From Flavobacterium sp. 270 (GTDB lineage: Bacteria; Bacteroidota; Bacteroidia; Flavobacteriales; Flavobacteriaceae): 64,000 nt of DNA. Of the stretch, positions 36,197 to 45,010 are shown in pieces. The position numbers and the translations under genes are program-made. Numbering within the stretch: position 1 is the stretch's first letter; each line of letters starts with the position of its first letter. Under the pieces are notes generated by a model. That model saw only the letters and a program-made list of their open reading frames with translations. It searched no databases and had not been told where the DNA came from. The stretch spans positions 356,505-420,504 of the forward strand of contig NZ_SODM01000006.1 in assembly GCF_004368785.1 (NCBI RefSeq), given 5' to 3'.

Positions 36197-36829
36197 ATGA
36201 AAAAATTATTATTTGTGGTGAGTATGGCACTCATGCTTGCCACTGCACCCCGTGCAAAAGCACAATTTGTGGTCACCGATCCTGCAAATCTGGCTTCAGG
36301 TATTCTTAACAGTGCCAATGAAATTGTACAGACTTCAAACACAGTATCCAATGTTGTTAAAAATTTCAAGGAAGTAGAAAAGGTCTATAAGCAGGGCAAA
36401 GAATATTACGACAAACTGCAGGCGGTAAACAATCTGGTGAAAGATGCACGCAAGGTACAGCAGACAGTACTATTGGTTGGCGATGTTTCTCAGATGTATG
36501 TAAAGAATTTTGGTAAGATGATAAACGACCCCAATTTTTCTGCTCAGGAACTGGCAGCTATTGCCAACGGCTATTCGACACTGCTTGGTGAGAGCACGGA
36601 ATTACTGAAAGAACTCAAGCAGATTGTAAGCTCATCAAGCCTATCACTGAATGACAAAGACCGAATGGATATTATTGACCGCGTGTACAAAGAAGTTAAA
36701 GAATACCACAGTTTAGTACGCTACTATACCAATAAAAATATCTCGGTAAGCATACTACGGGCAAAGAAGCAGAACAATACAAAAAGAGTACTTGACCTTT
36801 ATGGAACCCCAAATCAAAAATACTGGTAA
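36197..36829 (+). CDS. traI: TraI-like conjugation protein (DUF4141)
   Basis: Signal peptide MKKLLFVVSMALMLATAP and a helical mature part (IVQTSNTVSNVVKNFKEVEK, YKQGKEYYDKL), typical of DUF4141/TraI, a periplasmic or membrane component of Bacteroidota conjugative transposons. I start at 36197 rather than 36167, which would add ten residues before the signal peptide. It lies 27 bases after the traG fragment and 4 bases before traJ. Confidence 0.85.
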   Translation: MKKLLFVVSMALMLATAPRAKAQFVVTDPANLASGILNSANEIVQTSNTVSNVVKNFKEVEKVYKQGKEYYDKLQAVNNLVKDARKVQQTVLLVGDVSQMYVKNFGKMINDPNFSAQELAAIANGYSTLLGESTELLKELKQIVSSSSLSLNDKDRMDIIDRVYKEVKEYHSLVRYYTNKNISVSILRAKKQNNTKRVLDLYGTPNQKYW

Positions 36830-36832
36830 GCG

Positions 36833-37828
36833 ATGGAATTTAATAATCTTCACGAAGTCCTGCGTTCCCTGTATGATGAGATGCTGCCATTGTCCGCCGA
36901 TATGGCGGCAGTGGCTAAAGGACTGGCTGGCTTGGGGGCCTTGTTTTATGTCGCCACCAAGGTATGGCAGGCTCTCAGCCGGGCAGAACCGATCGATATG
37001 TATCCTTTGCTGCGTCCTTTTGCACTTGGACTCTGCATCATGTTTTTCCCCACAATAGTTCTGGGAACTTTAAATGCGGTACTAAGTCCCGTTGTACAAG
37101 GCACTCACACTATCCTCGAAAATCAGGTTCTTGACCTGAACGATCTACAGGCAAAGAAAGACATGTTGGAGCGTGAGGCGATGCTCCGCGATCCGGAAAC
37201 TGCCTATATGGTATCAAACGAAGAGTTTGATAAGAAATTGGACGAATTGGGCTGGTCACCTTCTGACATTGGAACAATGGCAGGAATGTATATGGATAGA
37301 CAAACCTACGAGATAGAGAAAGCAATAAAGGAATGGTTCCGCAATTTGCTGGAAATACTTTTTCAGGCAGCAGCTTTGGTCATTGATACCATACGGACTT
37401 TCTTTCTGATCGTACTGTCAATTTTAGGCCCGATAGCTTTTGCCATATCGGTATGGGATGGCTTTCAGTCTACCCTCACACAGTGGCTCACCCGATATGT
37501 CAGCGTGTATTTATGGCTTCCTGTAGCTGATTTGTTCAGTTCCATGCTTGCCAAGATACAGTCCCTAATTGTTGAAAGGGATATTGAGATGCTTGCCGAT
37601 CCGACTTTCATCCCCGATACCTCCAACACGGTTTACATCTTTTTTATGATTATAGGCATCGTGGGGTACTTCACCATTCCGACAGTCACAGGATGGATCA
37701 TTCAGGCTGGTGGAGCAGGGAACTTTACCCGAAATGTCAACCAGACAGCCATGAAATCCGGAAATATAGCCGGGGCAGGAGCAGGTTCAACAGTAGGGAA
37801 TATAGGCGGCAGGCTGATAAACAAGTAA
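36833..37828 (+). CDS. traJ: Conjugative transposon protein TraJ
   Basis: 331 residues, an inner-membrane component of the transfer apparatus in CTnDOT-type elements. The first 120 residues contain membrane segments (ALGLCIMFFPTIVLGTLNAV); another group follows at about 170-300 (ILFQAAALVIDTIRTFFLIV, ILGPIAFAISVWDGF, YFTIPTVTGWIIQ). Ends with a Gly/Asn-rich tail. It begins 4 bases after the traI stop, so the two are translationally close. Confidence 0.9.
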   Translation: MEFNNLHEVLRSLYDEMLPLSADMAAVAKGLAGLGALFYVATKVWQALSRAEPIDMYPLLRPFALGLCIMFFPTIVLGTLNAVLSPVVQGTHTILENQVLDLNDLQAKKDMLEREAMLRDPETAYMVSNEEFDKKLDELGWSPSDIGTMAGMYMDRQTYEIEKAIKEWFRNLLEILFQAAALVIDTIRTFFLIVLSILGPIAFAISVWDGFQSTLTQWLTRYVSVYLWLPVADLFSSMLAKIQSLIVERDIEMLADPTFIPDTSNTVYIFFMIIGIVGYFTIPTVTGWIIQAGGAGNFTRNVNQTAMKSGNIAGAGAGSTVGNIGGRLINK

Positions 37829-37847
37829 TATTTAATCATTCAATAAA

Positions 37848-38471
37848 ATGGAATTTAAAACACTAAGAAATATCGAAAACAGTTTTAGGCAGATAAGATT
37901 ATATGCAATTGTGTTTGCTTTATTCTGCACCGGAGTTGCAGGATATGCCGTCTGGCAGTCCTACCATTTTGCAGAGCAGCAACGACAAAAAATCTATGTT
38001 CTGGACAATGGGAAATCACTGATGCTGGCACTCGCACAGGATGCGTCGATCAACCGTCCGGTAGAAGCAAGGGAACATGTAAGGCGTTTTCACGAACTCT
38101 TCTTTACGCTCGCACCAGACAAGAATGCCATTGAGAGCAATATGAAAAGGGCGTTTAATCTCGCAGACAAAAGTGCCTTTGATTATTACAAAGACCTCTC
38201 TGAAAAAGGATACTACAACCGTATCATATCAGGCAATGTGCAGCAGCGTATTGAAGTTGACAGCGTAGTAGGCAATTTCGAAACATATCCCTATGCAGTG
38301 CGCAGTTATGCCAAACAATTTATCATCCGTTCCAGTAATGTTACAAAACGCAATCTGGTTACGTCCTGTTTCCTTGTCAACTCTGTCCGCTCGGACAATA
38401 ACCCTCAAGGCTTTAATATTGAAAAGTTTGCAGTACTAGAGAATAGGGATCTAGAAGTCATTGAGCGTTAA
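37848..38471 (+). CDS. traK: Conjugative transposon protein TraK
   Basis: 207 residues. One N-terminal membrane segment (IVFALFCTGVAGYAVWQSY) then a cytoplasmic or periplasmic domain (DNGKSLMLALAQDASI, EHVRRFHELFFTLAPDKN). This is the normal TraK layout and position after traJ. It is 20 bases downstream of traJ. Confidence 0.88.
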   Translation: MEFKTLRNIENSFRQIRLYAIVFALFCTGVAGYAVWQSYHFAEQQRQKIYVLDNGKSLMLALAQDASINRPVEAREHVRRFHELFFTLAPDKNAIESNMKRAFNLADKSAFDYYKDLSEKGYYNRIISGNVQQRIEVDSVVGNFETYPYAVRSYAKQFIIRSSNVTKRNLVTSCFLVNSVRSDNNPQGFNIEKFAVLENRDLEVIER

Positions 38472-38483
38472 AAAAATAATCTT

Positions 38484-38912
38484 ATGGAAACATTATTAGA
38501 ATTAAACAGGTTCGCAAAAATCCTGACCGACAAAGGATATAACGAGTATTTCCATACTCAGGGTGCTTATGCAGGAAAGCTGAAAGAAAGCTTAAGCGAA
38601 TTCTTTGAAAGCTGCCAAAAAGGTACAGACAATCTGCCTAAGCATGATTTACTGCTGACAAGCTACCTGCAATGGTCAGGTGATGAAAAGCCTCGTATAG
38701 AATGTGCAATGTGGGTGAAACACCTTAATGAAGAACTCTCGCTAAGCCGAATGGAAATAATAAAAAAAGACCAATTCGGGCAGATACTAAAAAAAATCGA
38801 ACTGAAAGACCTTTCTGTAATATCCGCACCAAAGTTAACCGAAGCAATTGCAATGGTCAGTGATGAGCCAAAGCAACAGACAGGTCAAAGTCCGAAGCGC
38901 TTCATGCTATAA
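38484..38912 (+). CDS. Unknown protein between traK and traL
   Basis: 142 residues, with no signal or membrane segment. The start METLLELNRFAKIL is followed by YFHTQGAYAGKLKESLSEFF and a C-terminal part rich in Lys and Glu. It sits within the tra operon (12 bases after traK, 19 before traL), so it is likely an element-specific accessory protein. I know no function for it. Confidence 0.65.
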   Translation: METLLELNRFAKILTDKGYNEYFHTQGAYAGKLKESLSEFFESCQKGTDNLPKHDLLLTSYLQWSGDEKPRIECAMWVKHLNEELSLSRMEIIKKDQFGQILKKIELKDLSVISAPKLTEAIAMVSDEPKQQTGQSPKRFML

Positions 38913-38930
38913 CCCAGAAATAATAAGGCT

Positions 38931-39218
38931 ATGAAAACAATAAGAAGCAATATAGACAAGTGGTTTGAAAGGCTGGAGGGAAGGTGGCGGGCATTGCCTT
39001 TATATAAACAGCAGCGGTATACACTTTTTATTTTTGGAGCATATCTGCTTCTTACCGCAGGGGTAATTTTTAAAGTATTTTATGATACGGCAAGCTCAGA
39101 GCAAAGCATGAACATTGAGCATATTAAAAATCCAGTGTTCAAAAAGAAAGAAAGTCCCGAATTCTTGCAGGACACATTAGTAACAATTTTAAAAGACAAG
39201 ATTTATGAAAGAAGATGA
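38931..39218 (+). CDS. traL: TraL-like conjugation protein
   Basis: 95 residues with one membrane segment (YTLFIFGAYLLLTAGVIFKVF) and a short C-terminal tail. Position and size between traK and traM fit TraL. Its end overlaps the traM start by 14 bases, which suggests translational coupling. Confidence 0.78.
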   Translation: MKTIRSNIDKWFERLEGRWRALPLYKQQRYTLFIFGAYLLLTAGVIFKVFYDTASSEQSMNIEHIKNPVFKKKESPEFLQDTLVTILKDKIYERR

Positions 39219-40533
39219 AAAAAAAGCCGTCGTCCTGTTAGAAGGAAACGGCCAAAGCAAAGTATCCAAGGAGACCGATGATAAAAGAAGTACCATTGAA
39301 AGATTTAAAAAAACACTGATATTCATTTTAATGGGGATCGTGTTTTTAGGTTCTATGTACCTCATATTTAAACCGTCTTCAGATAAAAAGGGAATCGAAA
39401 ATATCGGAATGAACGATACTGTCCCACAAGCGACTGAAGAAGGAATGCAGGCAGACAAGCAAAAGGCTTATGAGAAGCAAATACTGGAAGAAAAAGAGCA
39501 GCAAAAGCGTGATGCCCTTACTACTCTGGCTGATTATTGGAACGAAGGAAGCACAACTGGTGAAGGGGAAGAGGGACTAAATGACGACGAGAACCAAAAT
39601 CAAAACAATAGCAACAGATCAGAAAAACCAGTGAATCCGGCATTAAACAGTTATCGAAATGCACAAAGTACACTGGGTTCTTTTTATCAGGATGATAATG
39701 GTGAAACACAGGAACTCCGTAAGCAATTCGAAGAACTAAAAGAAAAAATGGCAGAAAAGGAAGTACCTGCCGGAGTAACGGTAAGTGACCAGTTGGCACT
39801 CATGGAGAAATCCTATCAGATGGCCGCAAAGTACCTTCCTTCAGGTACAAAAACTGCTGAAACTACAAGTAATAATGTCAATGCACCTGTCGTTTTGGAC
39901 GATTCGCCGAAGAAACATTTTGCAGCATTCACCAGTGCAAGAAAAAATACGGTATCATCCTTATACCGTGAGCCTGCTGATAGTGCTTTTATAGCCGACT
40001 GGAGCGAAATCAGAAACCGTAGTTTTTACACAGAAGGTTCGGCGGAGCAGATGATACAGCCAAAGAACAGCATTACAGCCTGTGTACAGGAAACACAGAC
40101 CATTGTTGGGGAAAGCAGTGTACGACTTCGTTTATTGGAGCCTGCCCAAACGGGGAATCTTATCATTGCAAAGGGAACAATCCTAACCGCTAATGCAAAG
40201 CTTCAGGGCGGTCGTGTGGAGTTAAAGATTACCTCCATAGAGCAGCAAGGAAATATCATCCCCGTACAGATCACCGTTTATGACCTTGATGGACAGCAGG
40301 GATTGTACGTACCGTATTCTCCGGAAATGAATGCCCTTAGCGAAATGGCCGGCAACATGAGCCAAACATCCGGAACAAGCCTGATGCTTACCCAATCTGC
40401 AGGACAACAGGCAGCGGCTGATTTAAGCCGTGGCGTAGTTCAGGGAATTTCAGGTTATTTCTCCAAAAAGGTAAGGACACCAAAAGTTACCCTAAAAGCA
40501 GGACATCAAGTATTCCTTGTTCCTAAAAAATAA
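39205..40533 (+). CDS. traM: Conjugative transposon protein TraM
   Basis: 442 residues. One membrane segment near residues 33-52 (LIFILMGIVFLGSMYLIF), a long linker rich in Asn and Gln (about 120-150), then a C-terminal domain from about 300 on (VRLRLLEPAQTGNLIIAKGT, VELKITSIEQQGNIIPVQIT, ending VTLKAGHQVFLVP) that resembles the VirB10/TrbI core. It overlaps traL, and traN follows 23 bases later. Confidence 0.88.
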   Translation: MKEDEKKAVVLLEGNGQSKVSKETDDKRSTIERFKKTLIFILMGIVFLGSMYLIFKPSSDKKGIENIGMNDTVPQATEEGMQADKQKAYEKQILEEKEQQKRDALTTLADYWNEGSTTGEGEEGLNDDENQNQNNSNRSEKPVNPALNSYRNAQSTLGSFYQDDNGETQELRKQFEELKEKMAEKEVPAGVTVSDQLALMEKSYQMAAKYLPSGTKTAETTSNNVNAPVVLDDSPKKHFAAFTSARKNTVSSLYREPADSAFIADWSEIRNRSFYTEGSAEQMIQPKNSITACVQETQTIVGESSVRLRLLEPAQTGNLIIAKGTILTANAKLQGGRVELKITSIEQQGNIIPVQITVYDLDGQQGLYVPYSPEMNALSEMAGNMSQTSGTSLMLTQSAGQQAAADLSRGVVQGISGYFSKKVRTPKVTLKAGHQVFLVPKK

Positions 40534-40556
40534 TAATAACTCAAATATACTAAACA

Positions 40557-41453
40557 ATGAAAAATCATTTTAAAACTTTTTGGGCAATAGCCCTGATAAT
40601 CGGGTTTGCCGTATCTTCTTTTGCACAGCAAAGCGCAAAAACTTCCCTTGCTTTGGGCAGGATAGAACCGTACCAAATGGAAGTTACCTATGATAAAACC
40701 TCCCATTTGATTTTCCCAACAGCTATACGCTATGTGGATTTGGGCAGTGAATACCTGATCGCGGGGAAGGCAGAAGATGCCGAGAACGTACTTCGTGTAA
40801 AAGCTTCAGCAAGGGATTTTACACCGGAAACCAATTTTTCGGTCATTACTGATGACGGACACTTTTACAGTTTTGATGTGTATTACAATTCCAGCCCTCA
40901 GACGCTCAGCTATAACCTGCTGACGATGCAAAAGATAGCGGATAAAAATACTGGAAACGATGTGCTTTTTGAAGAACTGGGCAATACTGCACCTTCGCTG
41001 GCAGGCTTGCTGTTGGAGACCATCTACAAAAAAGATAAACGTATTGTCAAACATATTGGTGCTAAAAGTTTTGGCATCCAGTTTACATTGAAAGGGATTT
41101 ATATTCATAATGGTAAGTACTATTTTCATACACAGCTAACAAACCGAACTAATGTTCCTTTTAAGATTGATTTTATCAATTTTAAAATAGTAGATAAAAA
41201 GATTGCAAAACGTACCGTGGTGCAGGAAAGATCAATAATACCGCTTCGTAGCTATAAACCAATTGGTGAGATTGGAGGAAAAACTGCCGATCAGAACGTG
41301 TTTTTGTTAGACCAGTTTACCATATCCGATGACAAGGTGCTTCTGATTGAGATTTTTGAAAAGAACGGCGGCAGGCATCAAACCATGCAGGTAGAAAATT
41401 CCGATTTGATAAAAGCCCGATTGGTTAGCGATATGCATCTGAAATTTTATTAA
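40557..41453 (+). CDS. traN: Conjugative transposon protein TraN
   Basis: 298 residues, signal peptide (MKNHFKTFWAIALIIGFAVSSFAQQ), then a beta-rich outer-membrane-complex domain (YQMEVTYDKTSHLIFPTAIR, LGSEYLIAGKAEDAENVLRV). This is the VirB9-like protein of CTnDOT-type elements. The order L-M-N-O is the standard one. Confidence 0.88.
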   Translation: MKNHFKTFWAIALIIGFAVSSFAQQSAKTSLALGRIEPYQMEVTYDKTSHLIFPTAIRYVDLGSEYLIAGKAEDAENVLRVKASARDFTPETNFSVITDDGHFYSFDVYYNSSPQTLSYNLLTMQKIADKNTGNDVLFEELGNTAPSLAGLLLETIYKKDKRIVKHIGAKSFGIQFTLKGIYIHNGKYYFHTQLTNRTNVPFKIDFINFKIVDKKIAKRTVVQERSIIPLRSYKPIGEIGGKTADQNVFLLDQFTISDDKVLLIEIFEKNGGRHQTMQVENSDLIKARLVSDMHLKFY

Positions 41454-41477
41454 CCTAATAAAAACAACAGTAGAGAA

Positions 41478-42038
41478 ATGAAAAAATATATTTATATAGT
41501 GATGCTCGTTTTGATGAGCATTACAATCGCGCAGGCACAACGAATGCTGTCCAAACAAAAAGGACTGGAATTGAGTGCAGGAAGTTTTTCGGATGAAAAT
41601 CCCGGCAGGAACTATAACCTCAATATTGGTATGATCGTAAACGGCAAGAATGGCAATTACCAAATTTGGGCTTTGGAATATTCCCATCAGTATTACAAAT
41701 ACAAAGATCTGCGAATCCCACAGGAAACCTATACAGCCGAAGGCGGTTACAGTTTCTTCCTTTTAGGTGATGCCGATAAAAATATTACCCTGAATGCGGC
41801 TATCACTGGGGTTATTGGTTATGAGAGCATTAACAGGGGAGAGGTTTTATTATTTGACGGAGCTAAAATACTCAGTCAGGACAACTTCATCTATGGTGCT
41901 GGTGGGAGGCTGTCTATTGAAACATATTTATCCGACCGATTTGTACTGTTATTGCAGGTACGTACAAAAGTTCTGTGGGGCACAGATCAGGAACAGTTCC
42001 GACCATCGGCAGGAGCAGGATTAAGATTTAATTTTTAA
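41478..42038 (+). CDS. traO: Conjugal transfer protein TraO
   Basis: 186 residues with a signal peptide (IYIVMLVLMSITIAQAQRML) and a beta-barrel-like body (LELSAGSFSDENPGRNYNLN, ending GAGLRFNF with a terminal aromatic). It follows traN by 24 bases. Role in the outer-membrane part of the transfer pore is inferred from the family. Confidence 0.85.
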   Translation: MKKYIYIVMLVLMSITIAQAQRMLSKQKGLELSAGSFSDENPGRNYNLNIGMIVNGKNGNYQIWALEYSHQYYKYKDLRIPQETYTAEGGYSFFLLGDADKNITLNAAITGVIGYESINRGEVLLFDGAKILSQDNFIYGAGGRLSIETYLSDRFVLLLQVRTKVLWGTDQEQFRPSAGAGLRFNF

Positions 42039-42049
42039 AACATAAAATC

Positions 42050-42490
42050 ATGATAATATTTTTAAATAAATTTACAGTAGGATTACTGCCCGTACTTGTG
42101 GCAGTCCTGTTAAGCTGTATTACTTTGGTATCTTGCAGTAAAGACGAACTGGAAATACAGAATGATTTTCCTTTTGAAGTGAAAATAATGCCAGTACCTT
42201 CAGCTATTGCAAAGGGTAGTACAATAGAGATCAGGATTTCAATAGAGCGAAGCGGTAATTATTCAGGCACGCAACACTTTATCCGTTATTTTCAGTTTGA
42301 AGGTCAGGGAACTTTAAGGTATTACGATGAAATGGAATACTTCCCAAACGATTTATATCTATTGCAGAAGGAACAGTTCAGACTGTATTACACTTCGAAT
42401 TCGACCGTTTCCCAATCCTTTGAAGTATGGATTTCGGATAATTTCGGGAACGAAAAACAATTGAGTTTTGAGTTTAACAGCACCGATTAA
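42050..42490 (+). CDS. traQ: TraQ-like lipoprotein (DUF3872)
   Basis: 146 residues, lipobox LVSCS (Cys near residue 30), then the DUF3872 core (DFPFEVKIMPVPSAIAKGST, QHFIRYFQFEGQGTLRY). It is the last tra gene and is followed at once by a strong terminator. The usual traP (primase-like) between traO and traQ is missing. Confidence 0.82.
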   Translation: MIIFLNKFTVGLLPVLVAVLLSCITLVSCSKDELEIQNDFPFEVKIMPVPSAIAKGSTIEIRISIERSGNYSGTQHFIRYFQFEGQGTLRYYDEMEYFPNDLYLLQKEQFRLYYTSNSTVSQSFEVWISDNFGNEKQLSFEFNSTD

Positions 42491-42523
42491 CTATTAGATA
42501 TTGCCTTAAATATGCATTTAATC

Positions 42524-42550
42524 ACAACCCGAAGCATAGCTTCGGGTTGT
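42524..42550 (+). terminator. Terminator closing the tra operon
   Basis: A perfect 12-pair stem (ACAACCCGAAGC / GCTTCGGGTTGT) with an ATA loop, followed by TTGGTTTTG, 34 bases after the last tra stop. Confidence 0.85.
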
Positions 42551-42667
42551 TTGGTTTTGCTATATTACTATAAGTTGCTAAAGAGATAATTGCTTAACTT
42601 TAGTAACTTAATGCTGATTTGTGATACCCAGTAAATATTTTTAGTAGTAGACTTTAATTCTATTCTT

Positions 42668-43222
42668 ATGAAAAATATTATAGACCGTACCAATAGATTT
42701 TATATCGAAATGTCCAGAAAAGTACTCTCTGATAGAGAGTATGATATATTACAAAAGCTTCTGATCGAAAAGAAGACCCTTCAGGAAGTGGGAAGCATTT
42801 ATGGCGTTACTGGAGAGCGGGTTCGTCAAATTTATGAAAGAACCTATAAAAAAGTAAAGAGCATAGCTCAAATACTTGGTGAAATTGACACCTATAAACA
42901 CAAATTGCAACAGTTGAAGCAGGATTTTAATTTCGAAATCCAGCAAAAGAAAAAAGAAGATAATAAAAATGAAGTTGATTTGTGTAAAAAGCTGTATGCG
43001 AGCCATTTTCCTTTCAGCAAAAGAATGCACAGTCTGTTCGAGGTTTTGGATGTTCATAATATAGGGCAACTCGCTGAGATTCCTTTAAAAGGTTTTGAGT
43101 GTTTTAGGGGATTTAAAGTGCAGTGCAAAAAAGAAATGATTGCATTTATAGAATTTGAAAATATCGAGCATCTTTTTGAGGATTTTTCTGTTTGGAAAAC
43201 ACAGCCAATTGGTTCACAATAA
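42668..43222 (+). CDS. Sigma-70 region-4-like protein with C-terminal alpha-CTD-like domain
   Basis: 184 residues. Residues about 20-65 are a sigma region-4-type helix-turn-helix: LSDREYDILQKLL, then TLQEVGSIYGVTGERVRQIY. A coiled coil (65-110) connects to a C-terminal helix-hairpin-helix-like part (DVHNIGQLAEIPLKGFECFR, 127-146) with the pattern of the RNA polymerase alpha C-terminal domain. Region 2, needed for core binding, is absent, so it is not a full sigma factor. It lies after the tra terminator, an apt place for a regulator of the element. The role is inferred. Confidence 0.65.
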   Translation: MKNIIDRTNRFYIEMSRKVLSDREYDILQKLLIEKKTLQEVGSIYGVTGERVRQIYERTYKKVKSIAQILGEIDTYKHKLQQLKQDFNFEIQQKKKEDNKNEVDLCKKLYASHFPFSKRMHSLFEVLDVHNIGQLAEIPLKGFECFRGFKVQCKKEMIAFIEFENIEHLFEDFSVWKTQPIGSQ

Positions 43223-43247
43223 CAGAAAATTTAATTACATTAATGCG

Positions 43248-43300
43248 GACTTCTTTCGCTTCTTTTCTTTGTCCGCTTATGTGGAAAGAAAAGAAGTCCT
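43248..43300. other. Large purine/pyrimidine hairpin between convergent operons
   Basis: CTTCTTTTCTTT (43259-43270) pairs perfectly with AAAGAAAAGAAG (43285-43296) around a 14-base loop. GGACTTCTTT at 43248 is a competing left arm. Lies 26 bases after the sigma-like gene; it may stop its transcript. Confidence 0.5.
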
Positions 43301-43313
43301 CCAAAAATAAAAA

Positions 43314-43334
43314 ATAGGATACATCATATCCTAT
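43314..43334 (-). terminator. Terminator of the minus-strand PRTRC operon
   Basis: ATAGGATA and TATCCTAT (eight pairs, five-base loop); read on the minus strand it is followed by TTTTTTATTTTT. It lies downstream of the ThiF-family gene. Further hairpins at 43423-43461 (AAAAAGAC/GTCTTTTT) and at 43467-43478 (CCCGA/TCGGG) lie between. Confidence 0.6.
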
Positions 43335-43478
43335 CTAAAAAAAACTAACCTGTTTGATAAAATGCAAGGAGAGGCATAGCAAGCGGATGCATTTTGGCAA
43401 AGTGGTTGCACCGATTTAACGCAAAAAGACTGCCCCGACCATCGGAAGGGAGTGTCTTTTTGCCGCCCGATTTTCGGG

Positions 43479-44285
43479 TCAGGCAATTTTTAATGGATGG
43501 GAATTGAAATTTTTAAGATTGAGAAAAAATCCCCTGTTTTCTGTCATGCCATAGCGGAATAAGTTCCATAAAAGTGAGCACCCCATCTGTGCCAAAGCAG
43601 AATTGATAAACAAATCCTGTTTTTCAAGCGCTTCTGCTAACGAACAGCTTGGCGTGTCGTCCTGCTCTTGGGACTGTATTAATAAATCTCCAAATTCATC
43701 GGTCACAAATGGCAGGCTTGCCACAGTTTCGTATTTTTCAGATTTGGGTTGCTTTACAATTCCGATAGTAGACAAAATAACCTGACCTGTATACTGGGTG
43801 TTTCCGAAGTCCATCCAATATTTTGGTGCATCCCTTTGGAATCTGTGATTGTTTACAAGATTTAAAATATCCGCAATATCAAAGCGGGATTTTACGCTGT
43901 CCACACAAGAAATATAAATAGATGCTTCCGCATTCTTGGGCAATTTTCCTAAATGGCCTTTTTCAAATTTCACAGTTTCCGCTTTCCAATTCGTTCCCAT
44001 AAAACGGTTTACACGATTTATCAGCGTAACGGATTTGTATAACCCAACCTCGCTCTCTGCAAAACGCTGTCTGCCCAAATTGGCACTCGTTACAATATCA
44101 TCATCCCACAAGCGAACACATAATCCAGCGTGTCCGAGTTCAATGAGGCTATGGTTCATTTCCATGAGCGCAGTCAATACTTTTGAGCCTGTCCCGCCTG
44201 CACCGATTACATTTACGTTAATTGGGTTAGTTGGATTTATAAGATAGTTATCGGTAAAATGTATTTTTGTTTTCTCGGTATTCAT
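43479..44285 (-). CDS. PRTRC system ThiF-family protein
   Basis: 268 residues. N-terminal Rossmann/ThiF signature VIGAGGTGSKVLTALMEM, then RLWDDDIVTSANLGRQRF, as in E1-like adenylating enzymes. The family lies in the ParB-related/ThiF-related cassette of plasmids and ICEs; its chemistry is not established. It overlaps the PRTRC-B gene by 4 bases, so translation is coupled. Confidence 0.85.
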   Translation of the reverse strand: MNTEKTKIHFTDNYLINPTNPINVNVIGAGGTGSKVLTALMEMNHSLIELGHAGLCVRLWDDDIVTSANLGRQRFAESEVGLYKSVTLINRVNRFMGTNWKAETVKFEKGHLGKLPKNAEASIYISCVDSVKSRFDIADILNLVNNHRFQRDAPKYWMDFGNTQYTGQVILSTIGIVKQPKSEKYETVASLPFVTDEFGDLLIQSQEQDDTPSCSLAEALEKQDLFINSALAQMGCSLLWNLFRYGMTENRGFFLNLKNFNSHPLKIA

Positions 44286-45010
44286 CTGAGTAGATTTTTA
44301 AGTGTTTTATTATTCTTTTTTAATACTTCTTTAGGAAAAGGTTTTCCTGTTTCGATAAGGTCTTTCCAAAGGTTTACACAATTGCCTTTTACAGGGCTGT
44401 TTCTTCCTAATAAATGGCTGAAATAGCTGTTGAAAAAATAGTCTTCCCAAGCAACCATAAATTTCTCTACAGAAGCGGAGTTTTTAATGTTAATATTGAC
44501 TGTACCCATACACACCCTGCCATCTTCATAGATGTTGAAAAATGGTGCATAATATAAAGGTGTTTTCTCTGTAGGTCTTCGCTCGCTTGCTAGGGCAAAC
44601 ACCGTAAGGCTGTTTTTAGTGGCATACCAAATCATAGGTGGTACACTCGCCATTGCGCTGGGAATGTCCAAACCATCCACAAAATACAGTTGTCGCCTTT
44701 GCATCTTAGTGTACCACAAAACTGCACCTTTATCTTCGTTCCGATTGATATGCAGAATGTTTGGCATTAAAATCCCACTTGATTTTAAAAAGGCTTTATC
44801 TTTTTCCTTTTCTGTCTGCAATGCCCTTGCCAATTTATTAGCTTCCCTGACGGTCAAGGGATGGGCATTAACAGGACTGCCGTTTTTATCCATGTCAAAA
44901 TGCTCCACATATACTTCGGTATCTGCTCCTTTGGTTTCATAGAAGACCAAAGCTGATTTAGGATGGTATAATGTTCCAAAACTTGCTGTTATGTCATTTA
45001 TAGTATTCAT
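44282..45010 (-). CDS. PRTRC system protein B
   Basis: 242 residues. The family core reads YHPKSALVFYETKG at the start, PPMIWYATKNSLTVFALASE in the middle and LYYAPFFNIYEDGRVCMGTV near the end. It overlaps the neighbours on both sides by 4 bases. Function unknown; conserved with ThiF in PRTRC cassettes. Confidence 0.85.
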   Translation of the reverse strand: MNTINDITASFGTLYHPKSALVFYETKGADTEVYVEHFDMDKNGSPVNAHPLTVREANKLARALQTEKEKDKAFLKSSGILMPNILHINRNEDKGAVLWYTKMQRRQLYFVDGLDIPSAMASVPPMIWYATKNSLTVFALASERRPTEKTPLYYAPFFNIYEDGRVCMGTVNINIKNSASVEKFMVAWEDYFFNSYFSHLLGRNSPVKGNCVNLWKDLIETGKPFPKEVLKKNNKTLKNLLR

